NCBI GenBank assembly: GCA_029933495.1
Contig: JAOZOC010000142.1
Coordinates: 1 to 7,768 of the forward strand
Length of the DNA stretch: 7,768 nucleotides
Reading direction: 5' to 3'
Origin: Bacteroidales bacterium
GTDB taxonomy: Bacteria; Bacteroidota; Bacteroidia; Bacteroidales; JAADJA01
The notes beneath the pieces are model-generated. The model was not told the origin of the DNA and made no database searches. It saw only the letters and a program-made list of their open reading frames with translations. The translations under genes and the position numbers were made by a program. Shown here in pieces: positions 1 through 6,545 of this stretch (the first letter of the stretch is position 1; each line of letters opens with the position of its first letter).

Positions 1-40
1 GCAGGAAAACATCCTGAAAATTTCAATCTCAAATAACTAG
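1..40 (+). other. Possible 3' end of an upstream coding region, frame ambiguous
   Basis: Two plus-strand frames are open from the window edge and then stop. One ends with residues AGKHPENFNLK and TAA at 34-36. The other ends with QENILKISISNN and TAG at 38-40. Either could be the C-terminus of a gene that begins outside the window, and both use ordinary codons for this genome. Too little is present to choose between them or to name a product, and the stretch could also be non-coding. Confidence 0.3.
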
Positions 41-73
41 GTAAAACCGTTTGAATGCTAAAAAAAATATATT

Positions 74-1165
74 ATGGAAAACAATAATATTCTTTCAAGT
101 AGAATTTCTCCTTTCCTCAATCTAGCCGGATTTATTATTGTTATTGCTGGAATAATGTATGCCTCTTCTATAATTAATCTCTTACTCCTGGCTCTGTTTG
201 TTAGTATAATTTGTGCGCAACCACTCGCATGGCTGGAAAGAAGAAATGTTTCTCACGGTGTTGCCATTACTATTGTTTTAGTCGGAGTTCTTCTTATATT
301 CTTTGGTTTAGGGCAACTTATAGCCGAATCAGTATATCAATTTTCCAACGATATTCCAAAATATACAGAAAGGTTTAACGAAATTTCAAAATCTATAATT
401 ATAGTACTTGAAAAACTTGGGATTGATGATTCTTCCTGGCAATTAGGTTCTATTCTTGATACTAATAAACTTTTCAAATTTACTGCCGGATTAGCAAGTG
501 GTTTTGGTAGTATATTAGGAAATATCTTTCTTATTGTTTTTATTATCATTTTTTTATTAATGGAACTAAACAGCTTTGCTGTCAAAACCATTGCTATTGT
601 AGATGATCCGGCAAAATCTATGCAATACCTGTCAAAGATAAGTAATAGCATAAGACATTATCTCGCCATTAAAACACTTATTAGTCTTGTGACCGGCATA
701 CTTATTTGGTTTTTACTGTTTATTATTGGTGTTGATTATGCCATTTTATGGGGTCTATTAGCCTTTATGTTTAATTATATCCCCAATATAGGATCATTTA
801 TAGCAATGATTCCTGCAACTGTCTTTGCACTTATTCAGTTAGGATTTGGAGGTGCTGTATGGACAGCAGTAGCTTTTATTGCAGTCAACACAATTATGGG
901 TAGTGTTATTGAGCCTAAAGTTATGGGAAAAGGAATGGGTTTGTCAACGCTTGTAGTTTTCTTATCTTTGGTTTTCTGGGGATATATACTAGGAACTATT
1001 GGAATGTTTCTTTCAGTTCCGCTCACAATGACAGTAAAAATTATTCTTGAGCAGAACGAAAAAACTAAATGGATTGCCATATTGCTTGGAACACAACAAG
1101 AAGCTCAGGTTATTATAGAACGAAATAAATACAAGAGAGCCTTTGAGGAAGATGAGGAAGTGTAA
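74..1165 (+). CDS. AI-2E family (PerM/TqsA/UPF0118) membrane transporter
   Basis: A 363-residue inner-membrane protein of usual length for the family. Hydrophobic segments lie at about residues 13-32, 34-50, 62-85, 146-164, 203-220, 222-233, 242-258, 262-278 and 290-318. A polar stretch (about 88-140) sits between the third and fourth segments, as is typical. Two family hallmarks are visible: NYIPNIG at 234-240, and EPKVMGKGMGLS at 280-291, followed by a FWGYILGTIGMFLSVPLT segment at 301-318. The family is named after E. coli TqsA, which affects autoinducer-2 export. Other members have been linked to sodium/proton antiport, so the substrate here cannot be told. The C-terminus is acidic (EEDEEV). 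The chosen ATG is the first in frame and is preceded by an A-rich leader without a Shine-Dalgarno sequence. No clear terminator is seen in the 190 bases that follow. The family assignment is firm; the substrate is unknown. Confidence 0.93.
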   Translation: MENNNILSSRISPFLNLAGFIIVIAGIMYASSIINLLLLALFVSIICAQPLAWLERRNVSHGVAITIVLVGVLLIFFGLGQLIAESVYQFSNDIPKYTERFNEISKSIIIVLEKLGIDDSSWQLGSILDTNKLFKFTAGLASGFGSILGNIFLIVFIIIFLLMELNSFAVKTIAIVDDPAKSMQYLSKISNSIRHYLAIKTLISLVTGILIWFLLFIIGVDYAILWGLLAFMFNYIPNIGSFIAMIPATVFALIQLGFGGAVWTAVAFIAVNTIMGSVIEPKVMGKGMGLSTLVVFLSLVFWGYILGTIGMFLSVPLTMTVKIILEQNEKTKWIAILLGTQQEAQVIIERNKYKRAFEEDEEV

Positions 1166-1306
1166 TTTCTGCAACAAGCAATTTACTTTTACTTATAACT
1201 CACAGTCAATCTGCTCTTAATGGCTTTTTCTATACTTTTACTTTAACCATATCTTATCGCTGTTTTTTATTTAAATTAAAGTATTCTCATACTGAAATAT
1301 TATGTT

Positions 1307-1314
1307 TACTTTTG
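1307..1314 (+). promoter_or_regulatory. Bacteroidota -7 promoter element for the beta-barrel gene
   Basis: TACTTTTG matches the Bacteroidota sigma-ABfr -7 consensus TAnnTTTG exactly. It lies 42 bases before the start codon at 1357, giving a predicted leader of roughly 35-40 bases. A -33 TTG is not clear at the expected distance (TTC at 1284-1286), so the call rests on the -7 box and its position in the gap. Confidence 0.55.
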
Positions 1315-1356
1315 CCGCTGAAAAATGAGTTAATTTATTAAATTAAGATTATTACA

Positions 1357-1812
1357 ATGAAGAAAATTACATTATTATTAAGTTTTGTTTTCCTTACCGG
1401 TATTATTTTCGCCCAAGGAGGAGAAGCGCCTTTGGCAAAAGGTGAAAAGCAACTGAATTTTGGTACAGGTTTGAGTGGCCATGGAATTCCAGCTTACGTT
1501 TCTCTGGATTTTGCAGTCCATAACGACTGGACAGTAGCACCTGTTCTTAAAGTTGTTATAAACAGTGACTATATTGGCTTTGGTGGACTCGGCAGGGTTG
1601 ATTATCACTGGAACAGACTTCTTAGCATCCCATCAAACTGGGATTTCTATGCTGGTGGAAGTGTTGGTTTTATCAGTGGAGATGATTTTGGACTTAATTT
1701 AGGTATCCAGGTCGGAGGACGTTGGTACTGGAGTGACAAATGGGGCTTAAACCTTGAGTTAGGTGGTGGAACCGGATACGGCACTTCGTTCGGACTGAGT
1801 ATGAAACTCTAA
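1357..1812 (+). CDS. Small outer-membrane beta-barrel protein (porin-like), function unknown
   Basis: A 151-residue precursor. Residues 1-19 form a signal peptide (MKK, a hydrophobic core, then FAQ), with likely cleavage between A19 and Q20, the usual Bacteroidota AQ junction. The mature protein of about 130 residues alternates hydrophobic and polar or glycine residues in strands separated by short turns (for example near 47-54, 58-68, 73-85, 95-107, 111-125 and 129-150). Aromatic residues (W95, F97, Y98, W123, Y124, W125, W129) cluster as in membrane girdles. It ends in a strand terminating at L151. This fits a small 6-8-stranded outer-membrane barrel inserted by BamA. No OmpA peptidoglycan-binding domain is present. 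The gene stands alone, with its own -7 element upstream and a strong terminator downstream. It could bind a small ligand or act structurally; nothing in the sequence decides this. Confidence 0.8.
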   Translation: MKKITLLLSFVFLTGIIFAQGGEAPLAKGEKQLNFGTGLSGHGIPAYVSLDFAVHNDWTVAPVLKVVINSDYIGFGGLGRVDYHWNRLLSIPSNWDFYAGGSVGFISGDDFGLNLGIQVGGRWYWSDKWGLNLELGGGTGYGTSFGLSMKL

Positions 1813-1836
1813 AAGTTACATATTAGATAAATAATT

Positions 1837-1872
1837 AGCGGATAGCCATTTTTGTGGTTATCCGCTTTTTTT
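1837..1872 (+). terminator. Rho-independent terminator after the beta-barrel gene
   Basis: The arms 1837-1848 and 1855-1866 form a 12-bp stem (AGCGGATAGCCA with TGGTTATCCGCT) with a single G-U pair and a 6-base loop. A T run at 1866-1872 follows. It starts 24 bases after the stop codon and isolates the 1357 gene from the downstream unit. Confidence 0.9.
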
Positions 1873-1918
1873 ATGATAAAATTCTATTAAGAGTCCGCAT
1901 CCACTATTGATAAAAAAG

Positions 1919-1926
1919 TATATTTG
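1919..1926 (+). promoter_or_regulatory. Bacteroidota -7 promoter element for the SDR-GMC-YeeE unit
   Basis: TATATTTG matches TAnnTTTG exactly and follows the terminator of the previous gene. It ends 15 bases before the ATG at 1942, so the predicted leader is only about 8-11 bases. No -33 TTG is seen at the usual spacing; the TTG at 1907-1909 is too close. It is the only promoter candidate I see for the three genes downstream. Confidence 0.55.
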
Positions 1927-1941
1927 TGAAAAATTAATATT

Positions 1942-2829
1942 ATGACAGAATTTAATAAACCAATGTTCAATAATAACGAACTGAAAGATAAAGTAATAGT
2001 TGTTACAGGAGGAGGCTCAGGATTAGGGAAATCAATGACCCGTTATTTTATGCAATTGGGAGCTAAGGTGGTGATAACATCCCGTAACCTTGAAAAACTT
2101 AAAAAAACAGCCAATGAGTTGAAAGATGAAACCGGGGGGGATATCCTGGCTGTCAGATGCGATGTCAGAAATTATACGGAAGTTGAAGATATGCTTGATT
2201 CAACTATCTCCGAATTTGGAAAAGCCGATATCTTATTGAATAATGCAGCCGGGAACTTTATTAGCCCTACTGAAAGGCTCTCGCCAAATGCCTTTGATAC
2301 TATTATCGATATTGTTTTAAAAGGAAGTAAAAACTGCACTCTGGCATTCGGCAAACATTGGATTGATAAAAAACAGGGACAGGCAGTTGTGCTAAATATT
2401 ATAACAACTTATGCCTGGACAGGCAGCGGCTATGTTGTTCCGTCAGCGATGGCAAAGGCCGGGGTGCTTGCAATGACACGCTCACTCGCCGTTGAATGGG
2501 CAAAATACGGAATCAGAATGAATGCTATTGCACCCGGCCCATTCCCAACCAAAGGAGCCTGGGACAGACTGCTTCCCGGCGACCTGAAAGAAAAATTTGA
2601 CTTCACAAAAAAAGTTCCCCTCCGCAGAGTCGGTGAACATCAGGAACTTGCAAACCTTGCAGCATTCCTCATCTCAGATTTTTCAGCATATATTAATGGA
2701 GAGGTTATAACAATTGACGGCGGAGAATGGTTGCAGGGTGCAGGACAGTTCAACATGTTACAACAACTGCCAAAAGAGATGTGGGATATGATGGAAATGA
2801 CGATCAGGAAAAATAATTCAAAGAAATAG
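1942..2829 (+). CDS. SDR-family 2,4-dienoyl-CoA reductase (NADPH), DECR-like
   Basis: A 295-residue classical-fold short-chain dehydrogenase/reductase. The cofactor loop TGGGSGLG is at 22-29. S47-R48 after the second strand suggests NADPH preference, and NNAAG is at 100-104. The usual YxxxK active site is replaced by S168-A-M-A-K172, with a tyrosine at Y157 in TTY. This is the arrangement of mitochondrial 2,4-dienoyl-CoA reductase DECR1 (Tyr199, Ser210, Lys214), with the same 15- and 4-residue spacings; N105 matches its Asn148. The block 100-127 and the C-terminus (NGEVITIDGGEW, then a helical tail) also resemble DECR as I remember it. Such enzymes reduce trans-2,4-dienoyl-CoA during beta-oxidation of polyunsaturated fatty acids in the cytoplasm. 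This type is unrelated to E. coli FadH, which is an iron-sulfur flavoprotein, although B. subtilis FadH is an SDR. The gene ends in three in-frame stops (TAG TAA TAG) and is the first of a likely three-gene unit. A related enoyl-type reductase is the main alternative. Confidence 0.85.
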   Translation: MTEFNKPMFNNNELKDKVIVVTGGGSGLGKSMTRYFMQLGAKVVITSRNLEKLKKTANELKDETGGDILAVRCDVRNYTEVEDMLDSTISEFGKADILLNNAAGNFISPTERLSPNAFDTIIDIVLKGSKNCTLAFGKHWIDKKQGQAVVLNIITTYAWTGSGYVVPSAMAKAGVLAMTRSLAVEWAKYGIRMNAIAPGPFPTKGAWDRLLPGDLKEKFDFTKKVPLRRVGEHQELANLAAFLISDFSAYINGEVITIDGGEWLQGAGQFNMLQQLPKEMWDMMEMTIRKNNSKK

Positions 2830-2886
2830 TAATAGATAGCAAAGTTGTAATTCTGTTATTTTCAAGATTCGACTAAAACAATTGCA

Positions 2887-4488
2887 ATGAGCAAAGATTA
2901 TTCAGAAGAATACGATTACATAATTATTGGTTCGGGCTTTGGCGGCTCCGTTTCAGCCCTCCGTTTATCTGAAAAGGGTTACAAGGTTCTTGTAATTGAG
3001 AAAGGCAAATGGTGGAAAGGCAGCGATTTTCCAAAAACCAACTGGAATCTGAAAAGATGGCTCTGGCTTCCGGCACTTAAGCTTCACGGTTTTTTCAGAA
3101 TCACACTATTCCGTCATGTTGGTGCATTAAGTGGTGTGGGCGTTGGTGGCGGATCTTTGGTGTATGCCAATACACTTCCAAGACCGGCAGCTCAGTTTTT
3201 TAAAAGTGGTAGCTGGGCAGGCCTTGCAGACTGGGAGAAAGAGCTGGAACCACACTACAAAGAAGCAGAACGAATGCTCGGAACAGCAAAAAGTCCCCGG
3301 TTTTTTGACGCCGACTTTGCCCTGCTTGACGTTGCCAAAAGTCTGGGAAAAGAAGATGAGTTTGAAGCACCAAATGTATCGGTATTTTTTGGAAAAGGCG
3401 GTGGGGAAGATGAAAAAGAGGTTCCCGATCCTTATTTTGGAGGCGAAGGCCCCAGTCGGACGGGATGTGTATTCTGCGGACAGTGTATGACAGGCTGCCC
3501 AAACAATGCAAAAAATTCCTTAGATAAAAACTATCTCTATCTTGCTCAAAAACGAGGTGCAAAAATCCTGGCCGAAAAAAAAGTAATCCTTGTTAAACCT
3601 GTTGCTGCCACAGATGGGGCTGACGGATATTATCTGTCATACAAAAGTTCGACTTCATTTTTTAAAAATAACAAAAAAACAGTAAAAGCAAAAGGAGTTG
3701 TCTTCTCAGGAGGGGTCTTTGGAACTGTCAGGCTTTTGCTCGATATGAAAAAGAAAAAGTACCTTCCAAACCTGCCGGAAGCTGTTGGCGACCACGTTCG
3801 GACAAATAATGAAAGCCTGATATTTGTTGTTTCACGAAAAAAGGATGTGGATTTCTCAAAGGGAATAGCAATAGGTTCAATATTCCCGCCAAATGAAGAC
3901 GGGCACCTCGAAGCTGTCAGGTATGGTGAAGGTTCCGGATTTTGGAGAATATCATCACTACCTCTGGTTTTTGGGAGCAATGTCATCATACGACTATGGA
4001 AATTACTTGTTAAACTTATCACACATCCGGTTGACTGGTTAAGGCTCTATTTCACAAAGAATTATTCGCGCAAGACAATGATCTTGTTGTTTATGCAGCA
4101 TCTTGACAGCACATTGCGCTTTAAAACAGGATTTTTCGGGATGACGTCATCTGTCTCAACAGGTAAAAAGCCCACACCTTTCATCCCTCTGGCAAAGGAG
4201 CTGGCCGAAAAAACCTCGAATATGGTAAATGGCAACCAGTATTCATTTTTAACTGAAGCTTTAACAGGAGCACCTTCTACAGCCCATATTCTTGGTGGTG
4301 CGGTTATAGGGTCTTCTCCTGAGAATGGCGTAATTGATACAGATCAAAAGGTATTCGGATATAAAAACATGTTTATCTGCGACGGGTCTGCAATATCAGC
4401 AAACCCAGGGGTGAATCCTTCGTTGTCAATTACCGCAATGACTGAAAGGGTTATGAGTAAAATCCCGGCAAAAGAGCAAACAGATTAG
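2887..4488 (+). CDS. GMC-family FAD oxidoreductase, cholesterol-oxidase-like (ChoD type), with a ferredoxin-like Cys motif
   Basis: A 533-residue flavoprotein without signal peptide. The N-terminal FAD dinucleotide fold shows GSGFGG at 15-20 and E38 at the end of the second strand. The GMC motif GVGVGGGSLVYAN is at 83-95. The C-terminal GMC block holds H467 (TAHILGG) and N510 in NPGVNPSLS, equivalent to the catalytic His and Asn of the family, with FAD-contacting D499-G500. Overall it resembles mycobacterial ChoD, including the YFGG segment at 183-186 and the MQHLD segment at 403-407. Residues 194-204 read CVFCGQCMTGC followed by P, a CxxCxxCxxxCP pattern typical of [4Fe-4S] ferredoxins. An amphipathic stretch at 364-388 could touch the membrane. 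The substrate is probably a sterol-like or other hydrophobic alcohol, but ChoD-like proteins are often named without proof of that activity. The start is supported by the FAD motif lying close behind it. The gene lies 57 bases after the reductase and 29 before the transporter, with no promoter seen between them. Confidence 0.88.
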   Translation: MSKDYSEEYDYIIIGSGFGGSVSALRLSEKGYKVLVIEKGKWWKGSDFPKTNWNLKRWLWLPALKLHGFFRITLFRHVGALSGVGVGGGSLVYANTLPRPAAQFFKSGSWAGLADWEKELEPHYKEAERMLGTAKSPRFFDADFALLDVAKSLGKEDEFEAPNVSVFFGKGGGEDEKEVPDPYFGGEGPSRTGCVFCGQCMTGCPNNAKNSLDKNYLYLAQKRGAKILAEKKVILVKPVAATDGADGYYLSYKSSTSFFKNNKKTVKAKGVVFSGGVFGTVRLLLDMKKKKYLPNLPEAVGDHVRTNNESLIFVVSRKKDVDFSKGIAIGSIFPPNEDGHLEAVRYGEGSGFWRISSLPLVFGSNVIIRLWKLLVKLITHPVDWLRLYFTKNYSRKTMILLFMQHLDSTLRFKTGFFGMTSSVSTGKKPTPFIPLAKELAEKTSNMVNGNQYSFLTEALTGAPSTAHILGGAVIGSSPENGVIDTDQKVFGYKNMFICDGSAISANPGVNPSLSITAMTERVMSKIPAKEQTD

Positions 4489-4517
4489 AATTAGATGATA
4501 TAAAAAAACATAAAACT

Positions 4518-5525
4518 ATGAATCTACAAATTTTAATTTTCGGCTTTTTATTCGGGGTATTATTAAATTATGCAAGACTTAACAGATACAACGTAATAAG
4601 TGGAATGGCGACTCTTGAAAATCTCACCATGGCCAAAGCGATAGCCATTGCCATTGGTATAGGCGCCATATTACTGAATATTGAAATAAGCCTTGGTTTT
4701 GCATCGTGGCACGTTAAACCTTTTATAGTTGGAGGTATTGTTCTGGGAGGATTGATATTTGGAGCCGGAATGGCAATACTCGGATATTGTCCGGGGACAC
4801 TTGCAGTCTCTCTTGGCGAAGGTTCACTGGATGCTTTGATCGGGATTGCTGGAGGATTACTCGGAGGGTTGGTTTATACTGTTTCACTGCCTGCTATCCA
4901 CGGAATACTTGGTCCTGACCTGGGGAAAATTTCTTTGGCTTCAATTATTGGAGAGTATAATGTTGCGTTCTATATTTTAATCTTCATATTAGGTGGACTT
5001 TTTATTGGTATTGCTTTCTATCTACAGAAAAAGGATAGTGACAAAGACAATAAATGGATGTATGCCGGAATTGGCCTTGCCATATTGAATGCCATTGTTT
5101 TTCTTACTGCAACTACAAACCGTCCCATCGGAGCCTCCACAACATATCCATACCTTGGTGACTTGTTATCAGGTGTTACAAATAATGAATATTTCGAGAA
5201 AATTACAACTCCTGGCAGTTGGGAATTAATTTTCCTTACAGGTTCTTTCCTTGCAGGACTCATTTTTTCACTGATAAGAAAAGACTTTAAATTTACACTT
5301 ATTCATTCAAACTGGGAGAAGCATAAAGGTTCTGAAGCAGGCAAAAGAATACTATGGTCATTTATTGGTGGTTTTATCCTTATCTTCGGAGCAAGAATGG
5401 CGGGTGGATGTACAAGCGGACACATTATTTCGGGAGGTATGCAACTTGCATTCAGCAGCCTTGTATTTGCTGTATTCGTTTTTGCCAGTTTTCTGATAAC
5501 AGGTAAGCTATTTTACAAAAAATAA
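4518..5525 (+). CDS. YeeE/YedE (TsuA-type) sulfur-compound transporter
   Basis: A 335-residue polytopic inner-membrane protein with about nine hydrophobic segments (roughly 2-19, 40-60, 68-90, 104-125, 150-169, 181-199, 236-252, 279-293 and 309-328). It contains the two internally related signature loops of the family: GAGMAILGYCPGT at 82-94 and GARMAGGCTSGH at 291-302. Each carries one cysteine, C91 and C298, and these are the only cysteines in the protein. TsuA proteins import thiosulfate by passing it along conserved cysteines; the third, middle cysteine known from Spirochaeta thermophila TsuA is not present here. Full-length fusions like this contrast with the split two-gene forms also found in Bacteroidota. 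It lies 29 bases after the GMC gene and is probably co-transcribed with it. Its function would be uptake of thiosulfate or a related reduced sulfur species. The family is sure, the substrate inferred. Confidence 0.9.
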   Translation: MNLQILIFGFLFGVLLNYARLNRYNVISGMATLENLTMAKAIAIAIGIGAILLNIEISLGFASWHVKPFIVGGIVLGGLIFGAGMAILGYCPGTLAVSLGEGSLDALIGIAGGLLGGLVYTVSLPAIHGILGPDLGKISLASIIGEYNVAFYILIFILGGLFIGIAFYLQKKDSDKDNKWMYAGIGLAILNAIVFLTATTNRPIGASTTYPYLGDLLSGVTNNEYFEKITTPGSWELIFLTGSFLAGLIFSLIRKDFKFTLIHSNWEKHKGSEAGKRILWSFIGGFILIFGARMAGGCTSGHIISGGMQLAFSSLVFAVFVFASFLITGKLFYKK

Positions 5526-5551
5526 AAAAGGCCACCAATAGGCAGCCTCTT
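5513..5551 (-). terminator. Convergent terminator hairpin, mainly for the minus-strand gene
   Basis: Positions 5526-5536 and 5541-5551 pair around an AATA loop (5537-5540): C5535-C5536 with G5541-G5542, then a 2x2 mismatch, then a GGC/GCC core extended by A-T pairs. Read on the minus strand it is followed by a nearly uninterrupted T run (TTTTTTATTTTTT), a standard intrinsic terminator shape, 23 bases after the stop of the 5574-6311 gene. On the plus strand it begins right at the stop of the transporter gene but lacks a T run, so its effect there is less certain. Confidence 0.65.
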
Positions 5552-5573
5552 ATAATATAATATTTGTTTTCTC

Positions 5574-6311
5574 TTACTTATCAAGGTCAATTACTGATTC
5601 TTCCTCCATAGCAACACTGCTGAATACATTGATTACACCTTTCACTGAGACGTCATCAACTGTAACTCTTTCAAGAAAAGCATTATTAAGAAGATATATT
5701 TCACTTCCATTACCTACAACATTTCCATTGAAGAGCCACTCACCATTAATATATAGTTTACCACCCTGAGAGAGTGCCATAGTACCCCCCTTAAGGTCAA
5801 TCTTTGTACCTTTGAAAGTCAAGTCTGTGCTTGCAATAATAGCACTTTCAGAGTCAGAATCTTCAAGTCTGTATCCTGAAAATTCGTGCGTAAAACTCAA
5901 ATTTTGATCCGAGCTACCAGTAAGATAGGTGTAGCTGTTTGACCATTCACCGTTATTAAAAATGTCACCATCAACCGTCAAATATAAATTGTGGCGATCA
6001 GGATAATTTCTAATTATACCATTATTGGTAATTGATCCGTGAATACGTAAGGTGTAATTAGTATAACTACGATTTTGCAAAATACCAGTTGGCTGTACCA
6101 TAAGGTTTTTACATTCAGCACCTGTAACATCCACAGGGCCAATAATTACCACATCGTCAACTGCACCTGGAATTCTCCAGCCATCCCAGGTTAATGTGTC
6201 GTTCCAGGCACCGCCGCCTGTTGTTGATTGAATCTGTGCGTTTAGATTTGTGAAGCTTGAAGCAAAAAGAATAGCTAAACTCAATGCTAATAATAGATTT
6301 TGTCTCTTCAT
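5574..6311 (-). CDS. Secreted beta-repeat surface protein, short, no sorting domain
   Basis: A 245-residue precursor. Residues 1-25 form a signal peptide with a long hydrophobic core ending NA before Q26. The mature start (TTGGGAWNDTLTWDGWRIPG, 30-49, then DDVVI) is the pattern seen at the start of many Bacteroidota adhesin-like and G8-like beta-helix proteins. Residues 65-245 are short beta-strands with repeated turns (G-S-I-T-N-N-G near 92-98, G-D-I-F-N-N-G near 115-121, G-K-L-Y-I-N-G near 184-190), which suggests a right-handed beta-helix or solenoid. Relatives usually run on for hundreds of residues and end in a type IX secretion sorting domain; here the protein stops at K245 without one. 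The ATG has an AGGA four bases upstream. A promoter candidate lies about 130 bases upstream and a terminator follows the stop. It is probably exported to the periplasm or beyond. The function is unknown and adhesion is only a guess. Confidence 0.75.
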   Translation of the reverse strand: MKRQNLLLALSLAILFASSFTNLNAQIQSTTGGGAWNDTLTWDGWRIPGAVDDVVIIGPVDVTGAECKNLMVQPTGILQNRSYTNYTLRIHGSITNNGIIRNYPDRHNLYLTVDGDIFNNGEWSNSYTYLTGSSDQNLSFTHEFSGYRLEDSDSESAIIASTDLTFKGTKIDLKGGTMALSQGGKLYINGEWLFNGNVVGNGSEIYLLNNAFLERVTVDDVSVKGVINVFSSVAMEEESVIDLDK

Positions 6312-6438
6312 GATTTCCTGTTTTTTTTAAAATTGTTTTAAAAATAAATTTATTGACCTAAACTTAATTTCAGGAAAAAGGTTTCATTTATTTTTATGTT
6401 TTTTTGCAACTTCTTAGTTGAATATGTACCAGTTACCC

Positions 6439-6468
6439 CAAATTTATTGGGTTATATAAAATTTCCAA
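6439..6468 (-). promoter_or_regulatory. Candidate promoter for the secreted beta-repeat gene
   Basis: Read on the minus strand, TAAATTTG (6446 down to 6439) matches the -7 consensus TAnnTTTG. A TTG (6468 down to 6466, within TTTTGG) lies about 25 bases upstream, centre to centre, as expected for the -33 box. The predicted transcript would start near 6433, giving a leader of about 120 bases. That leader contains a 5-bp hairpin (CAACT/AGTTG, 6407-6420) and A/T-rich tracts. The long leader makes this less certain than a closer promoter would be. Confidence 0.45.
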
Positions 6469-6545
6469 AATTGAAACATTTGTTCTATTTTGAGAAAGCT
6501 TTAAAATATTATTAAAAAATTCAGGAGAGTATTTTACAGAAGCAA

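Noticed and set aside
46..53. ACCGTTTG before the AI-2E family gene as a -7 box
   Set aside because: It keeps only the TTTG half of the consensus and has no -33 partner; the gene may instead be read from an upstream promoter outside the window.
1166..1306. A search for a terminator or small RNA after the AI-2E family gene
   Set aside because: No stem of useful length followed by a T run was found; the T-rich stretches there are unstructured.
3131..3490. A 119-codon plus-strand frame inside the GMC gene
   Set aside because: It overlaps the FAD-family reading frame in another phase and shows no domain features; the GMC frame clearly explains the sequence.
3200..4022. Antisense open frames of 120 and 130 codons (3200-3562 and 3630-4022, minus) opposite the GMC gene
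   Set aside because: They lie wholly inside a gene with strong family motifs, have no recognisable domains or promoter, and show the biased composition of an antisense shadow.
6321..6350. Repeated TTTTAAAA tracts in the leader of the secreted-protein gene
   Set aside because: Low-complexity A/T sequence typical of intergenic DNA in this genome; no structured repeat or mobile-element end.
6435..6452. A CCCAA/TTGGG inverted repeat over the candidate -7 box of the minus-strand secreted-protein gene
   Set aside because: The arms are only five bases and the repeat does not extend, so it is easily explained by chance.
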